Assembly (NCBI GenBank): GCA_022361255.1
Contig: JAKSBG010000420.1
Coordinates: 1 to 32,320 of the forward strand
Reading direction: 5' to 3'
Source of the DNA: Verrucomicrobiales bacterium
GTDB lineage: Bacteria; Verrucomicrobiota; Verrucomicrobiia; Verrucomicrobiales; DEV007
DNA length: 32,320 nt
Under the pieces are notes generated by a model. That model searched no databases, had not been told where the DNA came from, and saw nothing but the letters and a program-made list of their open reading frames with translations. This document shows positions 8,301-16,400 of the stretch, in pieces. The position numbers and the translations under genes were made by a program. Each line of letters begins with the position of its first letter. Position 1 is the stretch's first letter.

Positions 8301-10161
8301 GCAGGGGGAAGGCCCGGCTGATAACAAGGTTTACTCAGAGGCATCCGCCTCTGATGATGCGGAGGCTTCACTGGTCCAGACGATTGAAATGGAGTTCCCG
8401 AGTTTCCGGTTCGGAGCTGATGAACTCTTCCCTCCCCATGGTAAAAAGGGTTGGGTGAATGAGTTCAACTTTCTATCTCAGTGGCACAATTCTTCCAGTC
8501 CGATCAGTCGTTGCAGTTTGACTGCTGATCCCGGGAATGAGTGGTCGACCGAGGATGCCTCTGCTCTGCACCGTGGAGGTTCATGGGATGGACCTGCGGG
8601 ATCTGATTCCTGGGGGCCTTCCAACTTCAAAGGTGATACGAATGGTCTTCACGTTCGGGGAAGGATGGCGCAGGCCGCTCTCAGCTGGCACGGGCAGTTC
8701 ATTGATATTCACGACATCGTTCAAGCGGTGGGCGTGAGTCATGGTGACGTTCGCCTTGTTGCTGCGGATGACTATGTCGAGACGGATGAGCATTTCGAGC
8801 CTCACCGTGAATACGGAAAACAGAAAATGGCTCACACTGCGACAGACGCGGAGGGCCGGCTTTACCCTGGCTTTGTTACTGCAAATGACCCTGATTACCT
8901 TCTTGTTCCGACGCTGGGCAACCGTTCCTATGGAGTAAATGCCAACGGCCGGGGCGGTAAAACGCCTTTGCCGATTCCCGGGGATAAGAAATCGTCTGAA
9001 ATCCAGCGTTTCGGAGATTTTGACAATGGTTCGGGAACGATGATTGACGGTGCTTACATCAACAAGCCGGACGAGGGAAATGTTCACGCGCTGAAAACGA
9101 AATTCACCCAGGAGGTGGTTGGGTATTGGGAGAAGCGTAGAAACTACGGAGACTGGCCTTACTTCAGTCACCCAACAGAAGCGGAGGCTGGTGGCCCTGC
9201 TTATTTCTCACCAAACCGCATCGTATCCGGTCCCGGAATGTTTGGATCGCTGCCGACCGGTCTGGAGAATGGAGATCCCTGGCAGACACTGTTGTTCCGA
9301 CCTGATGTGGTCGGTGGTAATTACGACGGGGGGCATCCTGGCGCGAACGATCCGCCTGATCATCTCATTATGGATCTCTTCTGGATGCCGGTGGTGGAGC
9401 CTTACGCCATCAGTGAGCCTCTCGCCACTGCCGGTAAGGTGAATCTCAATTATCAGATGGCTCCTTTTCTTCACATCAAGCGAACCACCGCTCTGCGTGG
9501 GGTATTCCGTTCCGAGTTCATGGTATGTATTCCGAATGAGTATCACAACGACTACAAGCATGGTCGCGGTCGAGGGGCCGGTTACCACTGGAGAGATAAC
9601 CCGTATGGAGGTGAGCTTCAGGGGAAACGACTGCGTTCGGTAATTGTGGAAACTCCAACCTTCGATCAGTTTGACGAGCGTTTTGCGGAAGGTCGCGATA
9701 TTTTCAAATCATCGACTGAAATTTGTGAGATTCACCTCATCCCCCAGGAGGTCGCCACTCGGATCAGTAGTGACGGACGCGGGGCTATCGGTAGTTACGA
9801 GCCTACTGTCGAGCAAATGAGGGACGGCAGCTACTGGAGCGACCACGTGCTTGTCGGTGACAACTCAAGGGAGCGCCCCTACACGAATATTCAGCAGAGA
9901 GTCACCACAAAGTCGAACACCTTCAAAGTCCACTACCGGGCTCAAGTCATTAAGCAGTCCCGCAGGGATACTCCGGAGGAATACAAATACTGGCGCCCGG
10001 AGCTGGATAGTGTTCAGGCTGAATATCGTGGTTCCTCTATTGTGGAACGCTATGTTGACCCGAATGATCCGGAACTCCCTGATTTCGCCACGAACATGGA
10101 GGAATCGCTGTGTGATTTCTATCAGTTCCGCGTGGTCAACCCCCGCCGTTTCGCACCATAA
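5398..10161 (+). CDS. Verru_Chthon cassette protein A (large PilX/GspK-like pseudopilin)
   Basis: The 1587-aa protein is the first gene of a four-gene pseudopilin set. Its N-terminus (residues about 15-45) has a prepilin-like hydrophobic helix, KKGVALITVLTVMALTTILV, preceded by basic residues. A second motif, HQVAETAVNMVIAQIRKG, resembles the start of PilX/GspK-type minor pseudopilins. The rest is a long, soluble, Trp/Asn/Gly-rich region, presumably exported. I see no catalytic motif. Size, N-terminus and the three prepilin neighbours match Verru_Chthon cassette protein A, a family defined from Verrucomicrobium and Chthoniobacter genomes where cassettes occur in many copies. The inferred role is the large tip or cargo component of a type IV pilus/type II secretion-like assembly. 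No assembly ATPase or prepilin peptidase is present here. The next gene starts 26 nt downstream. Confidence 0.85.
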   Translation: MKLPETLRLTKLLTRDKKGVALITVLTVMALTTILVLTFFSLATSERAASNTYSHGLHAHQVAETAVNMVIAQIRKGTYTEDPGTRLTDRRAWASQPGAIRQWENDGLIEGIYKLYSDDEMITTDPGSIEEDFLTSSSWSSLPAHYVDLNEPVIRGEKVFYPIVHPAATIVPKWPDVIDNDRDGVEGFSFDPLALDQGEIGTIAASLLKDGYGQIDGHIPMPVRWLYQLADGTIGTLSEDGGEEFEFEPISGTGMPSADNQMVARFAFWADDETAKLNLNTHAGGLAWDIPKAGGELDMAMGRYQPAQKEWQRYPGHPASTHLGPALAPGVLDIVNDRDAMEMLYRVVPRVVGGGSESGTRLIDTRNPAEVNGLVPDTEPLFPSIDDMIMRSDREPHEFPDAQGRPIPEEELSEYLERSKFFITAYNRAPEVNMFNLPKVAMWPIYNAERSNQRSSPYQSRLSPFDRLIHYCASVGGTDEINRYDYIFRRQQADSATFDYDGIRRNRELYNYLDQMMEARVPGWGAAFHDADKFGPEGQDKLLTLIFDYIRSTNLHDDSLYGEDFQAAFSNSNTKGHLTYTNPRDGNKNNKGFGLKGHGQVTPIVIEGTKGMGRFFTISSAQIVVGCVAHPGGPGAERPMYPGTNSYQNQANDAPAGRAYFNLPPLPANARKNDAAQNGWPQWLKDLKAAADAGDASAQEEFDAAFNPAYWNWQLAFLDQQYHQAVMSDPTVAKFNRSYLGPQTISGNTRLQPGERMVQAAFLFDMFCPSIGWNGINPDMQIDITASGDMNFLAPGGTPFPGVSTVDFMGFSGQGGERPNGLPNRTFRWVTNHARPHRESGSRAWGGLLPHAFTLSARDRLFAAGYGGNSLVINQLWNMRDSEGRRAVTSPYIQSRLSPLDRGYNMIEEALQKAAGNRDIGGDADDIDQAYRYDLVTVPFKVSGAAAVTFRGGEVKFEIYDGGPNAEKQGEGPADNKVYSEASASDDAEASLVQTIEMEFPSFRFGADELFPPHGKKGWVNEFNFLSQWHNSSSPISRCSLTADPGNEWSTEDASALHRGGSWDGPAGSDSWGPSNFKGDTNGLHVRGRMAQAALSWHGQFIDIHDIVQAVGVSHGDVRLVAADDYVETDEHFEPHREYGKQKMAHTATDAEGRLYPGFVTANDPDYLLVPTLGNRSYGVNANGRGGKTPLPIPGDKKSSEIQRFGDFDNGSGTMIDGAYINKPDEGNVHALKTKFTQEVVGYWEKRRNYGDWPYFSHPTEAEAGGPAYFSPNRIVSGPGMFGSLPTGLENGDPWQTLLFRPDVVGGNYDGGHPGANDPPDHLIMDLFWMPVVEPYAISEPLATAGKVNLNYQMAPFLHIKRTTALRGVFRSEFMVCIPNEYHNDYKHGRGRGAGYHWRDNPYGGELQGKRLRSVIVETPTFDQFDERFAEGRDIFKSSTEICEIHLIPQEVATRISSDGRGAIGSYEPTVEQMRDGSYWSDHVLVGDNSRERPYTNIQQRVTTKSNTFKVHYRAQVIKQSRRDTPEEYKYWRPELDSVQAEYRGSSIVERYVDPNDPELPDFATNMEESLCDFYQFRVVNPRRFAP

Positions 10162-10187
10162 GAGAGGTCAGTTCAAAATTTGAAACA

Positions 10188-10781
10188 ATGAAGATTCCAT
10201 TTTCCAATTCAGCGCGTTTTCAGCGTGGCTTTAGTCTGGTTGAGGTAACGCTCGCAATGGCTATTGCTGCTGTAGCGCTGGTCTCAATTATTGGAATGGT
10301 TCCGCAGGGCCTGCAGACGATGCAGGAAGCCGGGGACCAGGCCATCGAGGCCCGCATTCATCAGCAGATTCTCAATGAGCTGCAGATGGCTCCTTACGGG
10401 GATCCCACCACGTCTTCCACTATGGACGAATACCACGAATTCGAGATCTATTACGATGACCAGGGGGAGGAAATCGGCGACAGTAGTTCTGATGACGACG
10501 TGAAGGGTTCCTTTGGGCATGTTTACTCCGCGAGAATTTCGGTTCCCAAGCAGGGGGATGCGACTCCGACCAGTGTCGGTGGGGCTGATTTCGAGGGATT
10601 CCAATTTTCGTCGGTTGCTGACCCCGATCAGGTGAACAACTTTCTTCGCCCGGTGATTATCGAGGTGGCTGCCGTGTCAGGCAGGGGGAGTGACTTCGAC
10701 TGGGAGTTGGAAAGCAATAAGCGATTCATTTCAAGCTATCGCAGCTATGTTGTGAAAATGGGAAAGGATTACACTAAGTGA
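10188..10781 (+). CDS. Verru_Chthon cassette protein B (prepilin-like)
   Basis: The 197-aa protein has a class III prepilin N-terminus: a short basic leader, then QRG/FSLVEVTLAMAIAAVALVSII, where the slash marks the expected prepilin peptidase cut and the Glu at +5 is the conserved assembly residue. The hydrophobic helix covers about residues 15-42. The acidic C-terminal domain (EEIGDSSSDDD) has no enzyme motif I recognise. Its position directly after the large cassette protein A, and its size, fit cassette protein B. It presumably inserts into the inner membrane and is assembled as a pseudopilin. Its TGA overlaps the next ATG (TGATG), pointing to translational coupling with protein C. Confidence 0.82.
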   Translation: MKIPFSNSARFQRGFSLVEVTLAMAIAAVALVSIIGMVPQGLQTMQEAGDQAIEARIHQQILNELQMAPYGDPTTSSTMDEYHEFEIYYDDQGEEIGDSSSDDDVKGSFGHVYSARISVPKQGDATPTSVGGADFEGFQFSSVADPDQVNNFLRPVIIEVAAVSGRGSDFDWELESNKRFISSYRSYVVKMGKDYTK

Positions 10782-11836
10782 TGAGTAAATTTGGAAAAAC
10801 AACGGCCCGCGGCTTTTCTCTGATTGAGTTGATGGTCGCGATGGGCATCCTCTCGGTGCTGATGCTGATGCTGACGATGGTGCTTGACCAGGTTCAGCAG
10901 AGTTGGACCCGGGCAGAAAGTCGGATCAGTCAGTTTCGCGAGGCGAGGGTTGCTTTTGATATCATGACGAAAAACCTCAGCCAGTCCTCGCTGAATACCT
11001 ACTGGGACCTGCTCGACGAGGACAAGGATGGGTTGGTCGACGGGTATTACCGAACCTCCGAATTGCATTTCGAGGTGATGAGGGCATCAGAATTGGGGCG
11101 GAATGACGGGCAGGAACCGGTCGGTCACGCGGTATTCTTTCAGGCTCCACTTGGCTTTTCGATACAGTATCCCAATTTGAATAATCTCTTCAACGGGAGG
11201 GGCTATTTTGTTGCCTTCGGATCCGATGAGGATTTTCGACCAAGTTTCCTGCAGACGGCGAACCGGTACAGATACCGGCTGCTCGAGTTTCGTCCTCCAG
11301 CTGAAGATAACCAGGTGTTTGCTGACGGCGGGGAGGAACGTGACGAAGGTCGTCCGCAGGAGTTTACCGAATGGTTTCACCAGGGAATGTCCAATGTTGG
11401 TGAGGGGGATTTCGGACAGCATCTCAATCCTCTTGCGGAGAATATCCTCACTCTGATTATTTCACCGAGAGACTCGATTGTGGATTCCGTTGAGGGTCGG
11501 GATGAAACGGCCAGTGAAATTGCTCCGCAGTATCTCTACAATTCCAACGATATCGATTCTATTGCTACAGCTCAGCAAGTCCCTCCGCTGGTGCGTGTTA
11601 CAATGATTGCGATTGATGAAGCTTCTGCCATCAGGGTGGAGAACGGTACCTCTCCTCCTTCCGAAATTCATTCCCTTGTCGAGTCGCCGCTTCGTCAGAC
11701 GGAGAATTACGAGGAAGATATCAAGCAGATTGTGGATAGCCTGGAAGAGGCTCGTATCAGCCATAAGGTGTTCAGTTCCATGGTGCTTTTGCGAAGTGCC
11801 AAATGGAGTGAGAGTTCCGGAGTTGCTTACCCGTAG
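10781..11836 (+). CDS. Verru_Chthon cassette protein C (prepilin-like)
   Basis: The 351-aa protein has a class III prepilin leader, TARG/FSLIELMVAMGILSVLMLMLTMVL, with the conserved Glu at +5 of the mature protein. The length and an acidic soluble domain of about 300 residues resemble a PilW/GspJ-type minor pseudopilin. Third place in the cassette and size match cassette protein C. I chose the ATG at 10781, overlapping the upstream stop, over the GTG three bases earlier. An AAAGGA at 10763-10768 is one of the few Shine-Dalgarno-like sequences in the window, though its 12-nt spacing is long. The next cassette gene begins 5 nt after the stop. Confidence 0.82.
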   Translation: MSKFGKTTARGFSLIELMVAMGILSVLMLMLTMVLDQVQQSWTRAESRISQFREARVAFDIMTKNLSQSSLNTYWDLLDEDKDGLVDGYYRTSELHFEVMRASELGRNDGQEPVGHAVFFQAPLGFSIQYPNLNNLFNGRGYFVAFGSDEDFRPSFLQTANRYRYRLLEFRPPAEDNQVFADGGEERDEGRPQEFTEWFHQGMSNVGEGDFGQHLNPLAENILTLIISPRDSIVDSVEGRDETASEIAPQYLYNSNDIDSIATAQQVPPLVRVTMIAIDEASAIRVENGTSPPSEIHSLVESPLRQTENYEEDIKQIVDSLEEARISHKVFSSMVLLRSAKWSESSGVAYP

Positions 11837-11841
11837 AGACT

Positions 11842-12513
11842 ATGAAAGACCAAAATAAAAAGCCGCAGGGAGGTTTCTCGTTGATCGAGATGCTGATCGT
11901 GCTGGGGGTTGTTGGGCTGCTGCTCGCTTTTGCTGCACCCAATCTCTTCAGTCTGATTAATGCGAGCACATTGACCGGAGAGGGAACTTTGCTGGAGAAC
12001 CAGCTTACTTTGGCTCAGCAGGAGGCAATGGCCAGGAGCGCGGATGTTGAAGTCCGCTTTTTCAAGCTGACTGATGAATCTGCTGCACAGGTTGAGGAGG
12101 CTTTCCGTGGCTATCAACTGTTTCAGTATGATGCGACCGGGAAAATGGTGCCCATCAGTAGCTTTTTCCGCATACGCCCCCCTGCTGTCATCCATGCGCG
12201 TCTCAGCACCCTGGTGCAGGAAAACATGAATGTAGAGAGAAAGCAGCGTAAGTTCGGGTTCGATTCGCCGAGAGCAGGAACGGTGGAGGCGCCTTCGGGA
12301 AAGGGCGGGAGTATGCAGGCAACGGAATATGTGGCATTTCGTTTTCGCCCGGATGGTTCAACTGACCTCCCGGTGAGAGCGGGGGAGGACAATGATACCT
12401 GGTATGTCACTCTGGTTCAGGGGGAGGGCGCGTCGTCCAGTCGAACTCCTGACAACTTCGTTTGCATTCAGGTCAATCCTTACAATGGGCAAATTGCCCA
12501 GTTTCGCCCCTGA
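11842..12513 (+). CDS. Verru_Chthon cassette protein D (prepilin-like)
   Basis: The 223-aa protein has a prepilin leader, PQGG/FSLIEMLIVLGVVGLLLAFAAP, typical of GspH/PilA-like pseudopilins, with a membrane helix at about residues 12-35. The segment LTLAQQEAMARSADVEVRFF resembles GspH/FimT proteins, where a helix follows the N-terminal stalk. The C-terminal NFVCIQVNPYNGQI also resembles the final beta strand of GspH-like minor pseudopilins. It is the last gene of the cassette, ending 27 nt before a strong terminator, so A-B-C-D probably form one transcript starting after the operator-like region upstream of A. The function of the assembled structure is not known. Confidence 0.82.
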   Translation: MKDQNKKPQGGFSLIEMLIVLGVVGLLLAFAAPNLFSLINASTLTGEGTLLENQLTLAQQEAMARSADVEVRFFKLTDESAAQVEEAFRGYQLFQYDATGKMVPISSFFRIRPPAVIHARLSTLVQENMNVERKQRKFGFDSPRAGTVEAPSGKGGSMQATEYVAFRFRPDGSTDLPVRAGEDNDTWYVTLVQGEGASSSRTPDNFVCIQVNPYNGQIAQFRP

Positions 12514-12539
12514 ATTGATTTCGGAGATATATTTTCGTG

Positions 12540-12566
12540 AAAGCGGGGCTTCGGTCCCGCTTTTTT
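12540..12566 (+). terminator. Rho-independent terminator ending the pseudopilin cassette
   Basis: AAAGCGGG (12540-12547) pairs with CCCGCTTT (12556-12563). The stem continues through a G-T wobble and a C-G pair to a UUCG tetraloop (12550-12553). The right arm runs into six Ts (12561-12566). It insulates the cassette from the respiratory operon. Confidence 0.92.
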
Positions 12567-12595
12567 GTTATACAGGACGCGAGATTCTCTGAATT

Positions 12596-12618
12596 GGGAG
12601 GAATTTAGAAATTCTCCC
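12596..12618. repeat. inverted repeat in the act leader region
   Basis: GGGAG (12596-12600) and CTCCC (12614-12618) flank AATTT (12602-12606) and AAATT (12609-12613), with one unpaired G at 12601. It may be a second protein-binding site or part of a promoter region for the respiratory operon. Weak evidence. Confidence 0.3.
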
Positions 12619-12622
12619 GAAA

Positions 12623-12652
12623 AATCGCTTGTGAAAATTTTCACAAGCGATT
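12623..12652. promoter_or_regulatory. 30-bp perfect palindrome with CRP/FNR-family-like box upstream of actA
   Basis: Every base from 12623 to 12637 pairs with 12638 to 12652; the half-site reads AATCGCTTGTGAAAA. The core at 12630-12645 is TGTGA-N6-TCACA, the exact spacing of a CRP-type operator. It lies 48 bp upstream of the actA ATG, after a terminator, where the promoter of the respiratory operon should be. TTGTGA (12629-12634) and TTAAAT (12651-12656), 16 bp apart, could be -35/-10 elements overlapped by the palindrome, which would suit repression. The regulator and its signal are inferred; no regulator gene is in the window. Confidence 0.6.
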
Positions 12653-12700
12653 AAATGGTGGGCGTCCTCCCGCTCGGGTGGATCGTTTTTTCTGTTAACG

Positions 12701-13462
12701 ATGGGCAATATTTTTCCAAGGTGGACCAACCTCCTTGCCGTCAAGATTTTCCTTTGTCTTGGCGCGCTGGGGACCTGTGTAATCGCGGTGGCCTGGTATT
12801 CGTGGACGCCGAAGTACACCCGTGTGGGCTACATGCCCCAGCAACCGATTCCATTTGATCACAGCCTTCATGCAGGTCAGTTGGGAATGGATTGTCGTTA
12901 CTGCCACTCCTTTGTTGAGAACTCCGCACACTCCAACATTCCGACAGCGCAGGTTTGCTGGAATTGTCACGGGCCGGGGAAGGTGAAGTCCGATTCGCCT
13001 AAGCTGGAGCCACTCCGTGTTGCTATGGATGAGAATTACGAGGGTTACACGGGTGAGCCGATTCGCTGGGTGCAGCTGCACAAAACCCCGGATTATGCCT
13101 ATTTCGACCACTCCGTTCACGTCAATCGCGGTGTCAGCTGTGTGAAGTGCCACGGCAAGGTAAACGAAATGCCGGTTGTTTTTCATCACGAGCCTCTCAG
13201 TATGAGCTGGTGTCTTGATTGTCACCGGAATCCGGAAAAGGCCCTCCGGCCGGTGGACGAAGTGACAAATCTCGACTGGGAGCCGACAGATCTTGACCCG
13301 GATTCTTTCTACGAATATCTGGCCGGCAAGACAGACAAGACGGCCGAAGAGTTGAAAGAGGCGGATCAGGGCAAGGAGTGGGATCAGGAATTGATCGGGG
13401 CTCATTTGCAGCAGGCCTGGAATGTGAATCCTCCGCAGGACTGTGCGGCATGTCACCGTTGA
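12701..13462 (+). CDS. actA: alternative complex III pentaheme cytochrome c, ActA
   Basis: The 253-aa subunit of ACIII, the quinol:electron-acceptor oxidoreductase that replaces cytochrome bc1. An N-terminal membrane anchor covers about residues 11-33, followed by a periplasmic part with five CxxCH heme sites: CRYCH (65-69), CWNCH (86-90), CVKCH (147-151), CLDCH (171-175) and CAACH (248-252). The last lies one residue from the C-terminus. Additional His residues (FDHSLHAG, FDHSVHVN, FHHEPL) supply likely distal ligands in the pattern usual for ActA. It is the first gene of a large respiratory cluster. The start ATG has no Shine-Dalgarno. The next gene begins 28 nt downstream, counted from its preferred ATG. 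Confidence 0.93.
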   Translation: MGNIFPRWTNLLAVKIFLCLGALGTCVIAVAWYSWTPKYTRVGYMPQQPIPFDHSLHAGQLGMDCRYCHSFVENSAHSNIPTAQVCWNCHGPGKVKSDSPKLEPLRVAMDENYEGYTGEPIRWVQLHKTPDYAYFDHSVHVNRGVSCVKCHGKVNEMPVVFHHEPLSMSWCLDCHRNPEKALRPVDEVTNLDWEPTDLDPDSFYEYLAGKTDKTAEELKEADQGKEWDQELIGAHLQQAWNVNPPQDCAACHR

Positions 13463-13490
13463 TCGCGTAATTGAAATTTGTAACGACCTA

Positions 13491-16400
13491 ATGAAGCGAA
13501 AGTGGAATCATCCTGCCGAGCCTGAGGCGTCACGGACTCATTGGCGCAGTCTTGGCGAGCTTGAAAACTCAGAGGAGTTTCAGGGCTGGCTCGAGCGCGA
13601 GTTCCCTCAGGGGGCTGCCGAGCTGGAAATGGATGAAACTTCGCGGCGTAGTTTCGTGAAGTTGATGGGGGCGTCTACCGCTCTGGCCGGATTCGGAGTG
13701 TCCTGTTCGCGCCCGGTTCAGCACCTCGTGCCCTACAATGAGCATGTCGAGTGGATTGTTCCCGGAAAGGCTTTGTATTATTCCTCGGCCAAGCCCCGTC
13801 TCGGAGGGATTGGCTGTGATCCTCTGGTGGTGACCACTCACGAGGGTCGTCCGACAAAGGTTGACGGTAACCGGCTTCATCCGGTTTCATCCGGAGGTTC
13901 CACTGCTTATACTCAGGCGAGTATCCTCGAGATGTATGATCAGGATCGTTCCCGCGGTTTTCTGGAGGCGGGTAAGCCGTCCACGGGCGCTGCGTTTGAG
14001 GAAGGTTTTCTCAAGCCGCTTCGCGAAGGAAAGAGTGGGGAAAAGCTTGCTGTTCTCGTTTCTGAATCCACTTCTCCGACGCGTGAGGCCTTGCTTGGGC
14101 GGGTCAAAAAAGCGCTTCCCGGCCTGAAAATGTATTCCTATGAGGCGCTTCGTCCCAACGGGATGCGGGCCGCGGCAAAGGAATTGTATGGTGCGGGATC
14201 CATCCCTGTAGTGGATTTCTCCGGCGCGAAGCGTGTTCTTTCGCTGGATTGTGATTTTATGGGGCTTGAGGAGATCGGCGAGGGCTGCTCCTGTGGGTTC
14301 GCCGAATCGAGAAAGCCGGAGTTGGGTGACAAAATGAGTCGCTTTTACATGGCGGAGGCGGCTTTCAGCCTGACGGGCGGGATGGCAGATCATCGTTACC
14401 GCATCGCTCCTTCCCAGATTTTGCCTCTCACGGCTCTTCTTGCTGCCAAAATTGGGGAATTCCTTGGTGATGCTGCGCTTTCCGGTGTTGCGGCCAAGCT
14501 CGCGTCCAAGGTGACTCCTGAAGTGTATCGTGCTGACTGGATCGAGGAATGTGCCCGTGACTTTGCCGACAACAAGGGTGCTTCCATCGTGGTTGCTGGA
14601 GGGCGCCATCCGAAAGAGGTGCACTTGCTGGTTGCTGCAATCAACCAGGCGCTCGGAGCCTACTCCAGGTTTATCTCGGTTGTGGATCATCAGCTTCCTG
14701 AGTATGCCGGAATTAAGAGTCTCGTAGACGATATTCGATCCGGTGCGGTCGAGCGTCTTGTGGTTATGAATGAAGGGGATGTCGTTTTTGATGCCCCTGC
14801 GGAGCTGGATGTTGCCGGCGCCTTCAGTCAATTGAAAGAGTTGGTGCATCACGGGTATCGCGTAAATCAGACGGCTCGTCTCGCTCACTGGCATGTTCCG
14901 TCCACTCATTATCTCGAATCCTGGGGCGATCATTACAGTGTTTCCGGCTACTATTCGGTTCAGCAGCCGATGATCGATCCGCTCTGGGGTGGTGTTTCGG
15001 AGAATGTCTTTCTGTCCTCTATTCTCGCGGAGGGGGCTTCTGAGGAGACGGTCCTCGGTGAGGTGAAAAAGACTTTTGCGAAGCTCGGTAAGGGGAATTG
15101 GGCAAAGACTCTGCGCGATGGGTATCTTGATGGCAAGACTCTGCCGAAGAAGAAGTTCTCCGGAGAGGTTTCTCTTGATTCCGGATCCGTGAAGATTCCT
15201 GACCTTCCCTACAGTGAGGCGGTCGAGGTGACCTTTACGGTCAGTGGCGCGACTTACGACGGGCGGTTTGCCAATAACGGATGGTTGCAGGAGGCTCCGG
15301 ATCCCATCACAAAGCTCACCTGGGACAACGCGGCGCTGGTGAGTTTTCCCACAGCGATGGAGTTGGGGTTGGATGATGGTGATCTGATTGAGGTTTCCGT
15401 GGGTGAGCGTCGGGTGAAGATTCCGGTTCTCCGGTCGCCCGGTCACGCTGATTATACCCTCAGTATTCCGGTGGGTTACTACGGTGATCTTGCTGATGGT
15501 GCCGTAAGTCGGGGGGTCGGATTCAATGTGTATCCGCTGCGCACCTCATCGAGCGAGTTTATTCTCCCGGGTGCTTCGATCCGGAAGACCAAAGGAAAGC
15601 ACGATCTCGCCCTTACTGCGGAGCACTACAGCATGGAAGGTCGTGCGATCGCCCGCGAAGGGACGCTTGAGATGTTCAAGGAGGATGAGCATTTCGCCGG
15701 GCATCAGGGGATGGATCACCACATTCCTGAGAATATTTCCCTCTACAAGGGGCCGAACTACGAGACGGCTGAAAATCCTTCCGACAATGTTGTTGGAGTT
15801 CTGGATGGCCACGAGTTTCGTATCGACCCCAATCATCAATGGGCGATGACCATTGATTTGAATGCCTGCACTGGCTGTAATGCCTGTGTGATCGCCTGTC
15901 AGGCGGAAAACAACATTCCGATTGTCGGCAAAGACCAGGTGCTTGCAGGTCGTGAAATGCACTGGGTTCGGATGGACCGCTATTTCACCAGTCCGACCGA
16001 TGACAAGACGGTTGGGGAGCAGGGGACTGACTTCAAGAAGACGGAGGAATACAAGAACGGGAAATACGGTGAGCCGGGTCGTCGTGTTGTTGACAATGAC
16101 AACGTCGAAATGATTCCGGTTCCGGTCGCCTGCATGCAGTGCGAAAGTGCTCCCTGTGAGACGGTTTGTCCGGTTAATGCGACGGTTCACACAGCCGACG
16201 GTTTGAATGCGATGACCTACAATCGTTGCATCGGCACCCGCTACTGTGCGAATAACTGCCCTTACAAAGCGCGTCGTTTCAATTACTACGACTACAACAA
16301 GCGTCCGATTGAAAAAATCGAAGTGGGTGGAATCGAAGCGGAAGGATTCAAATTTGGACCGCTCGCGCCCGCGAGTGGCAATGCGACGACCACGCAGCGC

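Noticed and set aside
13887-15446. Long open frame on the minus strand (519 codons)
   Set aside because: It lies wholly inside actB, whose motifs are unmistakable. The antisense translation shows no recognisable domain and is a shadow of codon bias.
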